A stretch of DNA of 64,000 nucleotides from positions 482,593 to 546,592 of the forward strand of contig ML769394.1 in NCBI GenBank assembly GCA_009733575.1, in the 5' to 3' direction. Positions 35,293 through 49,979 of the stretch are shown in pieces. The stretch's first letter is position 1. Each line of letters opens with the position of its first letter. The notes under the pieces were generated by a model, which did not search any database, was not told the DNA's origin, and worked only from the letters and a program-made list of their open reading frames with translations. Both the position numbers and the translations under genes were made by a program. The stretch is from Gymnopus androsaceus JB14. Its lineage: Eukaryota; Basidiomycota; Agaricomycetes; Agaricales; Omphalotaceae.

Positions 35293-38200
35293 ATGAACCA
35301 AACCCCGAGTTTCTCATGGGTTTCAGTTCCAGTCCATAGGGCAAAGCCAATCGGACAATGAGCCCGAACTTTTGAAGCGTATGTCGGCTGTGAACGCTTC
35401 GGGCTCTTACTACGATGATCAGTCATCTCAGAGTCCTTTTGATGACAACAACGACGCCGAGATGTCGGAATCCATCTCATGTACCAGCAACAGACTCAGC
35501 AGGCATACCTCTAGGAGGCTTTTTCAGCTGTGCCACAACGCCCTTCGTTGATACAGGCTTTAACATCGAGCGTGCCCTCCAACTCTGCTGGCCCAAAGGT
35601 TGATATCTTTGGGCAAAAAATCGCTTTCAAACTACCTACTGCTGCGGCTCCCGAATCACCAGCTTCAGCCTCAGCCAACGGCTCCGATTCTTCATACAAT
35701 CTAACAGTATCCTTCCACGTCCGCTCCACAAACTCCACAGAACGCTCCTTCGTCTCCGATAATGAAAAAGGAATCCTCCAGAGCCTCGGTTATTCCTTTG
35801 ACGACGAACGGGATCCCTTCATCGTCTTCGATCGAGAATAACTCCGCTGTTTCATCAGCTGCACAACAAATCCTCTTACAGTGCTTAAAGACATGCACTC
35901 TCAATTCTCCTCTTTGACCAAACAACTCTTTACCTAGCTCGGAATCGTCTCCCCCGTCTATCTCGGCCAAATTTTCATCCGCGAAACAACTTGTGCAGAA
36001 ATCCCATGATTCTGTACGAACGGCCTTAACTGCAGCAAAGGACGCGCTTGGAGGCAACGGTTCAAGCGACTACACTGCTTCAAGAAGTCGAGGAGATGGT
36101 GGTAACGCAGGAAGCTAATCAGGCGAAAGTCGTAAAGGAAATGGAGGCGGTTGGTGAGCAGCTGAAGGAGTGGATTTCGAATAGGGAAAGTAATTTGCAC
36201 AGGAGAAGGGAAAGGGAGGAGAAGGAAAAAAATGAAAGAGAGGCAAAGGAGAAGGAAACCAAGGAAAGACTGGCTCGAGAGGCGGAGGAGAAGGAGAGGG
36301 CCAGAATCGAGACTCATTCAACCTCCAGCGTAACACCAGCTGCCGCCACCACCACTTCCGATCCTACTCCTGACTTTCTGATGGGTATATATCGCGCCAT
36401 TCAAACACATGATCCGAGTGGTAGAGTGCTCAAGCAGCTGATGGAGGGCACGAATAAAGAGATAGACCCAGACGAACAGAAGGGCCAGGGGAGTCGTGTT
36501 GCTGAACGGGAACAGGAAAGGCCGAAGAAGGCTGAAGAAGAAGAGCGCAGACGTCTCGAAGAAGAGAGTCGTAAAAAGGCTGAAGTTGACGCTGAAACTC
36601 GAAGAAGGCTCGCCGTAGCAGCAGGGGAGGAACAGAAACGTAAAGCTGAAGTAGCCGAGGCACAACGAAAACGGAAGATGTTGGAAGAACGTAAAAAAGC
36701 GAAACTTGACGAGGAACTTGCGGCGCAAGCGAATGCTCGTGCAGAGGAGGAGGCGCGGAAACGAGTGCTGGATGAGCAACAGAGGCGCGAAGCTCTTCAG
36801 AAACAGAAATTACAAGCGACCGGCTCGCCCAACATCAACACCAATGTAGCGAAACGTCTTCCCGTTGCGCTCGTTGATTCCCCTGTTATCCCCCCCATCG
36901 CCACTATATCTGCTGGTGCCAGCAGTACATCCCAATCTCCAACCACCCCGCTCTCTCTCCCACCTCCCATTTGGCAGCCGCTTCCTCCCAAGCCTCAGTC
37001 TGCCATCACGACCAATGTCATTGCCAAACAGGCTCTGGTTCCTCCATCAGAGGTGCAGGAACAAAAGCTGACGAAGAAACAGAGAGCCAAGGCCAGAAAA
37101 TTGGAACAACAGCAGAGCGCTCGGGTTGGGGCTGTTTCGGGGAATGTATCTCTAAGTCTTTCCACATCGGCAGTAGTGGAGAACGACGCTCAAGATCAAG
37201 CTGCTCTTGGAGTTCGCCTGAAGAAGACCAATCCTCATTCGCCAGCAGGTACCAACTTTGCGTTGGGTATGGTACTCGAGTTGAATGACAGGGCTTCGAC
37301 TTCCAGCTCCGTCGATGCTCCATTACTTCATAGCAGTTCCTCTCACAGCACTGGTAATCTCGCCATTAATCCCAAACCCGGACCGAGCCCCACGTCTCCC
37401 ATGGCATATGCATCGAATGTACGGTTCGTTACTGGGGCGAAGCAGCAAGTGGATCAATCGACCCAGGACAGTGTAGGGAATGATGGACCCAAGATTAAGG
37501 TCGAGGAGGAAGAAACTAGACCTTTGTCCCTACCGACCCAAAGTACTCCGATTGCTCCTGTATCACCATTGGTTTCCATTGCACCTTCGACCGTCCAGGT
37601 TGCACGCACTGTTCCGTCTGCAGCTCCATCCCTTACAGCTTCTGTTGCAGAAAGTTCTAGTCAACTTCCACAAAAGAAGCTTCCTAAAAGGAAGCTTCCT
37701 GATTTCACGAAAGATAGTTTAACTTCACGATCGGGTGCCGCTGCTCCTCCTAAACAACCATCCAAGGATCCAACATCGGCAACTGTTGCACCACCTACAA
37801 CTACTGCAATTGCCACCCCGCCTCCTCAGTTCAGACGTACAGCTGATAGCGTTGCTTCTCCTGCAGTTCTGTTGCAGGAGGTTCTCCAAAGCAGAAGCTT
37901 CCTCCGCTCACGCGTCAGCTCCCAGCTTCTAAGCCTATGTCCGCCTCAGCACCAGGCGCCCCGGCTTCTCTTAAACGACCAGCCCAAAACCCAGCTTTAA
38001 CGAGTATTTCTGCGCCGAAGAATGTACCTAAAACTCATAAACCGCCCGTTTCCCGAGTTCCAGTCACAAATTCCAACATGGCAGCCACACAAACTGTTGC
38101 TCCTGCTCCCTCTTCTAATGCTTCCATTCCTCGAGCTCTCTCTCCCATTTCACCTGATATGGATGGCGATAGAGGTTGGGATAATGACATGGTCAGAGGT

Positions 38201-39100
38201 CGTAGTCGTAGCAGGCATGATCAATATTCGACATCACCGCATATAGGATATGATCGTTACTCGCCGTCACGCCACTCGCACTCACCTCGCATACCATCTC
38301 ACTCACCATCGTATTTTTCTCGATCCCCATTTTCGCCAATCCGTAGTCCTTCGCCTGTGCGAACAGAATTCCAATATCGTTCTCCATCTCCTGGGCGGTA
38401 CAGTCCCTTTTCTCCTTCAATGAGAAGTCTCAGCCCGGTTGGGCCTCCTAGGAGAATGAAAGCTACTAGAAAACGTCCGCCCGTGGATAATGATAGAGAG
38501 CTCCCGCCCAAGAAAAAGCTGTCCAATTATCAACCTGGATCCAATAATAATAATAACAACAACGCCTACACCCCTCCTCCCCGCTCGAATGCTGAAGCAT
38601 CAGCTCCAGCATACCCGCAATCATACGCCTCCTCTCCTTATGATCAACAATCTTACTCTTCTCCCTCCTATAACGATACACCACTTGGATTTCGCCTCTC
38701 GAATGGATACTCAAATCCAAATGAAACCTATTCATACTCAGACCACAATAACGGCTCGATTTATGAGGAGCGCTATCAGTCTCAGCCGCGTCGGCGAAAC
38801 TCGCAGCACAGTACTTCACCCAATCAACCAGACCACCACTCCGGATCCGAGATCGCGTTGCTTGCTCGTATGGGCAATTCCCGACAATCCAATCCGAATC
38901 CCAACTCAAAGAACGCAAGAGGCCGTGGACAGGTTAATCGTGGACAGGGTCGTGGTCGAGGTCGTGGTCGAGGTCGAGGTCAACCTAAAGATCTGTCGAT
39001 GCGCCTTCATTCCAATTCTCGAAACGATAATCCGTCAGGTGGACTTCTCAATCGCTTAGCTACAGGATTAGCTTATTGTGAACTTTTGGTCGGTTTGTGA
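35293..39100 (+). CDS. Long charged coiled-coil and SR/RGG-rich protein, frame-broken
   Basis: No known family recognised. From the ATG at 35293: Ser/Asp-rich N-terminus, SSIENNSAVSSAAQQILLQ, then a strongly charged helix (35.9-36.8 kb, REREEKEKNEREAKEKE type), a Pro/Ser/Thr-rich middle, an SR-like block (SPSRHSHSPRIPSHSPS, near 38.25 kb) and a Gly-Arg repeat (38.92-38.98 kb) close to the C-terminus. The SR and RG parts suggest an RNA-associated nuclear protein, by inference. Frame switches are needed near 35330, 35510, 35810, 35890, 35935, 36045 and 37880; elsewhere long frames (36048-38000 and 37937-39100) are open. At 36045, removing one G from CTTGGAGG joins DAL to EATVQ cleanly. Confidence 0.5.
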
Positions 39101-39971
39101 GCCTTGTTTTGTTTTCTGTCTCGACCAGTACGAGTACTCTCCAGGACTTCAGTATCGCAGACATTTGCCATCACTTTCCGTTCGAGTTTTTGACATTTAT
39201 AGTTTGTATTCTTCTATCAGTGCTTTATCATTGGTATAATGCACTATATATAATTATACCCTGAATAATGATACTGTGAAAGTGAGCCTTCTTTACCTGT
39301 CATGTTCCCCTTCTTGAAGCTGGAGATGGATTCTGCGGAAGAACCGAGTGTCTGAGGGTAGAAGGAAAAGCAGCGGTATGATGGCTACCATCGACTTGGC
39401 TTGGGGAAGAAAGTCGGGATCCGTGACAATCGCTCGAAGTTTGGACGTTATCTATGGACGTTATCTAGAACTAACTAGTTCAACCGTCGAACGAAAAGCG
39501 GGGGCAAGATGAAGATCGGAGTGTGGGCCCAAACGTAGGTCTACCAGAAGTAATTTCAGTCTGCCCTAGGGGAGAATATACACTGACGATCCCTTGGATG
39601 TGTGTTAGCTCCTGAGGGTCATTCCGACTGCCAAGCCTTGAACTCTGCAGGTGGTGATTAATCGTTTGGAACAGTTAACCGTGCCTGCAGGAACTGATGT
39701 TTCCCTTCTCTATTTTCGAATTTTAATGCTGCCAAGGTCTCGTTTACATAACGCGGCGCGTACCACATCCAGCACTTTGGTATGGTAAACTTGGTATAGA
39801 AGGCTCACGGGCTCATAAACTCTACAGTTGCTTTTCTCAAGGTTGACACTGGGTGAGCGCAGACTCCATGGTCATTTGAACGCAGCACTCCCGGGGGGGA
39901 TGCCTCTGCATATATAAGCTGTGAACTGCTAACTTCAAAGTAAGTCATATACAATTGATCTCTCGCTTTCG
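39101..39971 (+). promoter_or_regulatory. Upstream region of glyoxal oxidase copy A
   Basis: From about 39600 this region matches the upstream sequence of copies B and C. It contains the CTGCAGGTGGTGATTAA block and TATATAA at 39911-39917, about 55 bp before the ATG. The same TATA with the same following bases (AGCTGTGA.CTGCTAAC) occurs at 47263-47269 (B) and 50689-50695 (C), so it is the likely core promoter. No gene is seen in 39101-39600. Confidence 0.55.
39517..39542 (+). repeat. Direct repeat flanking copy A, left
   Basis: 26-bp segment matching 42543-42568 at 24 of 26 positions, in the same orientation. The two lie just outside copy A of the oxidase gene, 455 bp before its ATG and 56 bp after its stop. 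Confidence 0.5.
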
Positions 39972-42487
39972 ATGCATCGAATTTGTCTTCGGGCTTTGTT
40001 AACGCTCCTTCTTTTAGTTCCACTAGCTCGAACCTCAGATCATGGTAGTCTCAGCTCTCGGGCCTTTGTCACTGGCCCTTGGTCTTTAGTTCAGCAAGGG
40101 TATTCTGCTCTCCTCCCTTACTGATTCCAATACCAAACAAACTTTTTTCTTTGCTCCTAGAACTACTGGAGTCAGTGCCATGCAGCTAGTCGTTGTCTCC
40201 GAAACCTAGCGCAGTCATTCTCGACAAAGTGTCGGTCTTTACTCGTCCATCTTCCCTTGCCCTTGTTGACCTACAGTATGATTTATAGTGAACATAATCC
40301 TCTCATGGTAGACGGTCATAGTTGCTTGGGGAGCGGAGCTCAATATCAACACACAAACTGTACGCGCATTGAACCCTACAAGTAACACTTGGTGTGCTAC
40401 TGGAAGTTTCATTGGCAACGGGACCCTTGTCAGTACAGGGGGGAATCCTATAGTCATTACCGGTACAGTGAACTGATCTTTATTCATTGAATGACGTCTA
40501 AACTTATATTTAAGGCGCAAGTGGACTTCAAGCTGTTCGCCTGTTCACTCCATGCTCAGACGAGACGTGCGATATACTGGAGGACCCGACCCGGATCAGA
40601 CTGGCCTCTCCTCGATGGTATCCATCCTCGGTTTGTGAATGGTCCTTACTCTTGTGAGTCTACCGCTCAACACTGGCATCTATCTAGGCCCGTATATCGG
40701 ATGGCTCAATGATCATTATTGGGTATGTAGTTAAGTATCTCTTGCAAGCGCTAACTTGATCATATCAACATAATCTTAGAGGTTCGATGGTTGGACCGGT
40801 GTAAGCTCGAGCAAAGCCTCCTGTTAACGCACTTAACCTGTTGCCTTTAGTTTCATCAACAATGCAACGGTGAACAATCCTACTTACGAGTTCTTCCCTC
40901 CAAAGAATATCAACGGCAAGCGTCCACTACCCTTGATAGTAGGCCTCTTCTGACCAACTGAGCCACCTAGGTTTCAATGGGTTACAGATCCCAATGAAAT
41001 TCCTCCAAGATACACTCAACGCCAACCAATTTCCTATTGTTAAGCAACTTCCAGATGATACACTTTTCATTGCGGCCAATCAGCAAGCAACGATTTTTGA
41101 CTGGAAAACTAACACCGAGGTACTACGGCTCCCCGATATTCCGAATGGCGTCCGCGTAACGTATGTCCTTCTTCTTATACCCTCAGGTCTTTCTCCTTGC
41201 TGATTCTCTTCCTGACCAATGAAGTTCGCCTTTCTCCGCTGGGTCTGTTCTTCTTCCCTTGACACCAGAAAACAACTATACGCCAGAAGTGATGATCTGT
41301 GGTGGTTCTACAATCTCGGATACACAAGACCCCACCACCTTCTCTGCCGAGACGCCTGCTAGCGCGCAATGCTCAAGGATTGTCTTGACGGCCGATGGCA
41401 TCGCTGCAGGATGGTCTGTCGAGACGATGCCTGTACCCCGCATCATGACCGACCTCATACTACTTCCAGATGGTAGAGTCATGATTGTCAATGGAGCCCA
41501 GACTGGGGTAGCTGGATTTGGGATGCCAGGGGAGGTAAGTAGTCCGAACTTATAATCGCAGGCATATTGTATAACTGATACGCCTGTCCTATATGCTGCC
41601 TAGGAAGTACTTAATTCAGTAGGAAACAGTCCTGCAGACAATCCTGCCTTTACGCCTGTTATCTACGATCCTTCCGCTGCTGCTGGAAGTCGTTTCTCTT
41701 CTGATGGTATTCCAGCATCTACTATTGCTCGAATGTATCACTCCACGGCTACTTTAACACCTAATGGCACTATCATGCTTGGTACGTCGATCGTACGCCG
41801 CAGGGGCGAGGCTAACTAGCTTGTTCAGCGGGATCCAATCCCAATCCAGATGTTACCAAAATGAACAGCACAATTAAGTTTCCTACGGAATATCGGTGAT
41901 TATCATTTCCTTCTCCAACTTCATGCCCTGACCCGTAGTATCTTGAAGGCTGGAATTCTACTCCCCGCCTTACATGTCACAACCTCGACCCACATACACC
42001 GGATTGTCAGCGATAGTGGACTACGGTTCTGTTTTCAGATTATCAATCACATTGCCTTCTGAGGCCAAGGATGTCTCTGGTATCCAGTTACAGAGTCTCA
42101 TTCGCCAAAAAGCTGATTTTCCCTTTCAGTTGTTCTAATGGATTTCGGTTTCGCTACTCATGGCGTTCATATGGATCAACGATCAGTGAAACTCGTCTCT
42201 GAACTTTCTTCTAGCAAGGAGACTATTACAGTGACTGGGCCACCAACTTCTGCAATATACTCTCCTGGTCCTGCCTTCTTGTTCGTAGTTGCGGATGGTG
42301 TACCAAGCTTTGGGCATAGAACTATTATCGGGACTGGCGCTTCGCCTCCAGTGGATGAAGGTGCCATTGCAAAGTAAGTTCCAACCTTCTGAAATGTAAC
42401 TACGCTCATGCGTGTAATTAATCTAGTATGCTCAATAAAACTTCCGACCCTTCGGCAGAGACCAGTCCAAACACCTGGAGCACATAA
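39972..42487 (+). CDS. Glyoxal oxidase-like copper radical oxidase, copy A (AA5_1)
   Basis: Secreted copper radical oxidase that makes hydrogen peroxide from aldehydes and so feeds peroxidases. The ATG at 39972 opens a signal peptide rich in Leu (MHRICLRALLTLLLLVPLA). Family landmarks after splicing: GVSAMQLVVVSE; EHNPLMVDG; the thioether Cys in WCATGSF; the cross-link Tyr in SPRWYPSS; NNPTYEFFPPKNING; ASAQCSRIVLT; the Tyr-His pair in RMYHSTATL; and the copper His in THGVHMD near 42160. The last short exon ends at 42487. Two one-base insertions relative to copy C break the frame (GAAACCTAG near 40204 and CATAGTTG near 40321). The intron at 40939-40987 has a normal GT donor. Confidence 0.7.
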
Positions 42488-42542
42488 ATAGTAAATAGTT
42501 ACTTATTTGGACTGACTAATAGAACGCAGTCAGGGGGCGGCA

Positions 42543-42568
42543 CGGAGTGTCGGCCCGAACGTAGGTCT
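42543..42568 (+). repeat. Direct repeat flanking copy A, right
   Basis: Partner of 39517-39542 (24 of 26 bases identical, same orientation). The pair brackets copy A and may mark the ends of a duplicated or transposed block. Confidence 0.5.
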
Positions 42569-42659
42569 TGGGTTAAAGCTGTATATAAGATTCCCAATAT
42601 AGTAGTTTTTCCACATAAAAGACATAAAAATCATAAAAATCATGAAAGATGTCATGAAT

Positions 42660-45206
<2,547 letters not shown>

Positions 45207-45740
45207 TGCGTTGAACTTGAAGGGAAATCGTGCGGAGAGCAAGACAAAAGAGTCGCCTTTTATCAGCAAACCATTTGTACTACTCAGCTCTGCAAGTCAA
45301 GAATAGTAAGATAAAGCAATGCCAGAGCAAACAGATCGGTGAAGAATCGATGAGGATTCCATGCGGTACAGATGTATGCCAAGACAGAAGGGAGAATCAT
45401 ATAGCGAGTTCCGAATCGCATTCACAGGGAGACGCAATTGGGGATTTGCTTTGCAGAAGCAGGTAGATATACATGTAAGGCTTTTGAATTCTTCAGTCGT
45501 GTGCTGCTACATTCATTTATCACCGTTTCCTTCCGTTTCAGACCTTCTCGAGTTGATAACGGCCAGATGCTTGCGCGAGAATCTAATGGGAATCGTCGCA
45601 AATGAAAATTGAGAGGGTAGCCATTCCTTTACACTGAGAAGCAGGATAATGGTCAAAAACACGCGCCAAGTTGATGTTGACGTAAATCACCACGTGGAGG
45701 ATTTCTAAGTAGGATCTTTCCGTTCCATCATCCCGGATAG
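45207..45740. promoter_or_regulatory. Shared divergent promoter region
   Basis: 534 bp between the chitinase start (-) and the PNP start (+). No gene is seen; the short frames here lack support. It must hold both promoters; no clear TATA box was identified on either side. Confidence 0.4.
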
Positions 45741-46908
45741 ATGGCTGAACTCGCCGCTCTGCAAGTTCTCAAGGAGCTAGTACCACCAGAACTTCAAACT
45801 CCTCGCGTTGGAATTATCTGTGGATCTGGATTGAGCGGTCTCGCTACATCTTTAAGGCAAATCGTCTTGGTCTCTTATGATAAGCTTCCCGGATTCGTGG
45901 AAAGCACTGGTATGTACTTGCTGCATTCCTTCCTCCCTCATTTCGACTTATACCTTTTATAGTTCCTGGTCACAAGAGTATACTAGCATTTGGATTAATG
46001 GGCTCCGGAGCTGGGGTGCCTGTTGTTGCAATGCTCGGAAGAGTCCGTCTTTATGCTGCTAGTCCCTGGCACTGATTGACGAACATTCAGTTAGTTCCAT
46101 CCTTATGAAGGCCACAAACTTTCCTCGGTCGTCTTCCCAGTACGTGTCATGGCAAAGATGGGAGTGAAGGACATATTTAGTATGTCTAGAATTCTGCTAT
46201 ACACTATGTTCAATTGCTCATTATCATGCAGTTACAAACGCCGCTGGTGCTCTGAACCCGGCCTTGGCAGTGGGAACTGGTCCGTGATTCTACTCTTTTG
46301 TTTTGTCTCTTCACTCAACTTGGCACAGTTGTGGTCGTTCACGATCATATCGCTCTTCCTAATCTTACTGGAATGAACCCGCTTCTAGGACCACAGCAAG
46401 ATCCCAGTCTTCCTCGCTTCCTTCCCCTATCTGATACATATTCGCGCTCTCTAAGAAAGCTGGTCTTCAAGGCCGCGCATGAGCTTTCGATTGAACGTGA
46501 TGCGCTTGCAGAAGGAACCTATGCGTGGGTCAGTGGCCCGACATACGAAACTGCCGCGGAAGGTCGATTCCTTCGCGGTATAGGTGCAGACGTCGTCGGT
46601 ATGAGTACTGTACCAGAAGTTGTTGCTGCGAGGGAAGAAGGTATGAATGTACTTGTCTTAAGTCTGGTCACGAACGCAGTAGTCATCCCTGAGGGCTATA
46701 AGAGTGTCCGTGACGAGGTCGAGGCTGAGGTGAGCTGTTCTATACATTGATATATATATCCCGACAACTAATGATCTCCTAGATTGCTGGAAACCCCAAA
46801 GCAGAAGTTGTGGATGAAGTAGTATCTCATGAGGAAGTTTTGGCTCTCGGAAAGCTAAAGGGCGGCCTCGTGAAGAGTCTAGTAGAGAAGGTTTTGGACC
46901 TACTTTAA
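45741..46908 (+). CDS. PNP1: Purine nucleoside phosphorylase
   Basis: Cleaves inosine/guanosine-type nucleosides with phosphate to base and ribose-1-phosphate (purine salvage, cytosol). Spliced model: 45741-45909, 45963-46042, 46095-46179, 46232-46279, 46329-46729, 46783-46908; about 302 residues, the family's usual length, with all phases consistent. Landmarks: VGIICGSGLSGLA (phosphate site), VPGHKS, FHPYEGHKL, ITNAAGALNP, DHIALPNLTGMNPL, ALAEGTYAWVSGPTYETAAE and VGMSTVPEVVAARE. The third exon must start after GTTAG at 46094 to give FHPYEGH. Intact; confident call. Confidence 0.92.
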
Positions 46909-47012
46909 GCCCTGCAGAATTGTTTCTGTATAAATGATACAGGCTATTTCTCTTCCGAATCCTCAAGGCCACCATTCAAGCTCTAGTATCGCACATGCGC
47001 ATATTTCTGTGT

Positions 47013-48290
47013 TTAGCTCCTGAGTGTCTAGTTTACCTGCAGGTGGATTGGAACAGCTAACCGTGGCTACAGGAACCTTCTCTATTTTCGAATTCAATGC
47101 GTACGACATCCAACACATTCTCTTTGTATGGTGAACTTCGTACAGAAGGCTCACGGGTTATAAATTCTACAGTAGTAGAGTTGCTTTTCTCAAGTGTTGT
47201 GAGTGGTGAGTTCAGACTCCATAGTCATCTGAAAGCTGCACTCTGTCGAGGATGCCTCTGCGTATATAAGCTGTGAGCTGCTAACTTCGAAGTAAGTCAT
47301 ACGATTGATCCCTCACTTTCGATATATCAAATTCGTCTTCGAGCTTTGCTAATCGTACTCCTCTTTTAGTTCCACTTAGCTCTAACCTCAGACTCATGGC
47401 GTCAGCTCTCGGCCTTTGTCACTGGTCCGTGGTCTTTGGCTCAGCAAGGGTATACTGCTCTCTCCTGCCATTCCAATACCAAATGAAAGTCTTTTCTTTG
47501 CTCCTAGAACTACCGGAGTCAGTGCCATGCAGCTACTCGTTGTCTCCGAAACTAGTGCAGTCATCTCGACAAGTGTCTTACTGGTCATCTCCTGCATGTA
47601 ACACAGTATGATTATAGCGAACACATCCTCTCATAGTAGACGGTCGTATTGCTTGGGGAGCGGAACTCAATATCAACACACAAACTGTATGCGCATTGAA
47701 TCCTACAAGTAATACTTGGTGTGCTACTGGAAGTTTCATTGGCACCGGGACCCTTGTCAGCACAGGGGGAATCCTACAGTCATTACCGGTACAGTGAACT
47801 GATCTTTATACGTTTGATACGACATCTAAACTCATATCCAAGGCGCAAGTGGACTTCAAGCTGTTCGCCTGTTCACTCCATGCTCAGACGAGACGTGCGA
47901 TATACTAGAGGACCCGACTCGGATTAGACTAACCTCTCCACGATGGTATCCACCCTCGGTCTGTGAATGGTTTTTACTCTTGTCGACTACCGCTAAACGC
48001 TACAATTTATTTAGGCCCGTATATCAGATGGCTCAATGATCATTATTGGGTATGTAGTCGGGTATTTTCTAAGACCTATTCTGATATCAACATAATCTCA
48101 GAGGTTCGATGTTTGGACCGATGTAATCTCAAGCAAAACCTCGGATTTACGCACCTAACCTGTTGCCTTTAGCTTCATCAATGCATCCGTGAAAAATCTT
48201 ACTTACGAGCTCTTCCCTCCAAAGAATATCAATGGCAAGCATCTACTACCCTTGATAGTGGGCCTATTCTGACTAACTGAGCCACCTAGT
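47013..48290 (+). pseudogene. Glyoxal oxidase-like copy B, 5' fragment
   Basis: Matches copies A and C from the upstream block (47013 on), through the TATA box at 47263-47269, to the middle of the gene, where similarity stops right after GAGCCACCTAG at 48290. The position of the start codon reads ATA, and many substitutions and small gaps break the frame. The 3' half is missing; a non-LTR retroelement begins at the break. Clearly a dead fragment. Confidence 0.75.
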
Positions 48291-48464
48291 GGCACCCCAT
48301 ATTTACCCCTCGCCAGATCATATTAGTGGCCACTGAGACCCTGTCCACCCCGTACCAGCGATCGGGGAGGTTGTCCTTGTTGATTAGGATATCAGACCAC
48401 GTCTTTTCTAATTTACGCTTTGACATTTTACTACTTTTCGACGTGAGTAAACAGTCTAGCTCTA

Positions 48465-49112
48465 TATGGCACCATATTTCACCAAATATTCCAACTTTAA
48501 CTTGAAATTCAACTTTAAATCACATGTTCAACTCAAACTTTCAACTTTTTTTTCAACTTCAACTTTCAACTTTTGTTACTTTAGCTTTAAGTTCAAGGTA
48601 ATGATGATACTACTTGTGGCGATGCATATATTAACCATACAATGTATTGTTTAACTGGTAACTTATCAAGAGTAGCATGGCACAATCTGATTGTACCATT
48701 TTGAGTACTTTGTAAGTATGAGATGGAAATCATACAAAATGTCACATTCTGTGATGAGCATATTTGAGATCTTGGTGGATTTTGGGTATTTTCAGAGGTC
48801 AAACCTGTCAGGAATTACTATATAAGGTCATTTAACCATGCATTAAGTGGGCGCTTATAAACCTTAACACCATTTACCAAGTGCTCAAAATGGTACAGAA
48901 CTTACTTTCCTGGTCCCACAGAGGTCAAACTTGTTGGGACATAGATGCATTTTACGATCTCAAAGTTGGAATGCCCTTGACTTGCACTAGAACAGTATAC
49001 ATAAAGTTGAAGTCAGCATACACAAAGTTGAAGTTGACAAACTGAATGCATTCAGTTGCCATCAAAACAAATCAGTCAAAAGTTGGAATATTTGGTGAAT
49101 TCTGATGCCATA
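48465..49112 (+). mobile_element. Small inverted-repeat element (MITE-like), left copy
   Basis: 648 bp, beginning TATGGCA and ending TGCCATA, with subterminal inverted repeats of about 34 bp (CACCAAATATTCCAAC type). Flanked by the 6-bp direct repeat GCTCTA at 48459-48464 and 49113-49118, a target-site duplication. No transposase; the 69-codon frame inside also occurs in the other copy and is not a gene. It is inserted in the LINE fragment. Confidence 0.75.
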
Positions 49113-49313
49113 GCTCTAGCCTGTTTTTGATGGTTCCAGACTAGGTGTGCTGATTCTGAAACAATGATCCTATAAGTACTTATTCTTGAGTCACCTACTT
49201 TATACTTTCCATTTACTTTTCATCGGTGGCTCTCATCTTGATCAAGACACAACTTAATATAGTCCCGAAGTTGGGTCATCCATGGTATCTTTTTGTCACC
49301 CCATAGGCATTCT

Positions 49314-49979
49314 TATGGCATCAGAATTCACCAAATATTCCAACTTTTGACTGATTTGTTTTGATGGCAACTGAATGCATTCAGTTTGTCAACTTCAACT
49401 TTGTGTATGCTGACTTCAACTTTATGTATACTGTTCTAGTGCAAGTCAAGGGCATTCCAACTTTGAGATCGTAAAATGCATCTATGTCCCAACAAGTTTG
49501 ACCTCTGTGGGACCAGGAAAGTAAGTTCTGTACCATTTTGAGCACTTGGTAAATGGTGTTAAGGTTTATAAGCGCCCACTTAATGCATGGTTAAATGACC
49601 TTATATAGTAATTCCTGACAGGTTTGACCTCTGAAAATACCCAAAATCCACCAAGATCTCAAATATGCTCATCACAGAATGTGACATTTTGTATGATTTC
49701 CATCTCATACTTACAAAGTACTCAAAATGGTACAATCAGATTGTGCCATGCTACTCTTGATAAGTTACCAGTTAAACAATACATTGTATGGTTAATATAT
49801 GCATCGCCACAAGTAGTATCATCATTACCTTGAACTTAAAGCTAAAGTAACAAAAGTTGAAAGTTGAAGTTGAAAAAAAGTTGAAAGTTTGAGTTGAACA
49901 TGTGATTTAAAGTTGAAGTTAAAACACGAAGTTGAATTTCAAGTTAAAGTTGGAATATTTGGTGAAATATGGTGCCATA
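49314..49979 (-). mobile_element. Small inverted-repeat element (MITE-like), right copy
   Basis: 666 bp, nearly identical to the left copy but in opposite orientation. The main difference is an extra 18 bp in a TTCAAC-rich stretch near 49918-49935. It has its own 6-bp target duplication, CATTCT, at 49308-49313 and 49980-49985. Two independent insertions therefore explain the large palindrome; it was not made as one fold-back element. Confidence 0.75.

Noticed and set aside
48593..49833. Two identical 69-residue ORFs facing each other (48593-48802 minus, 49624-49833 plus)
   Set aside because: They lie at mirror positions in the two inverted element copies and have no protein features; identity comes from the repeat, not from a gene pair.
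48465..49979. Single fold-back transposon
   Set aside because: Each arm has its own terminal inverted repeats and its own distinct 6-bp target duplication, and LINE coding sequence continues through the spacer; two separate insertions fit better.
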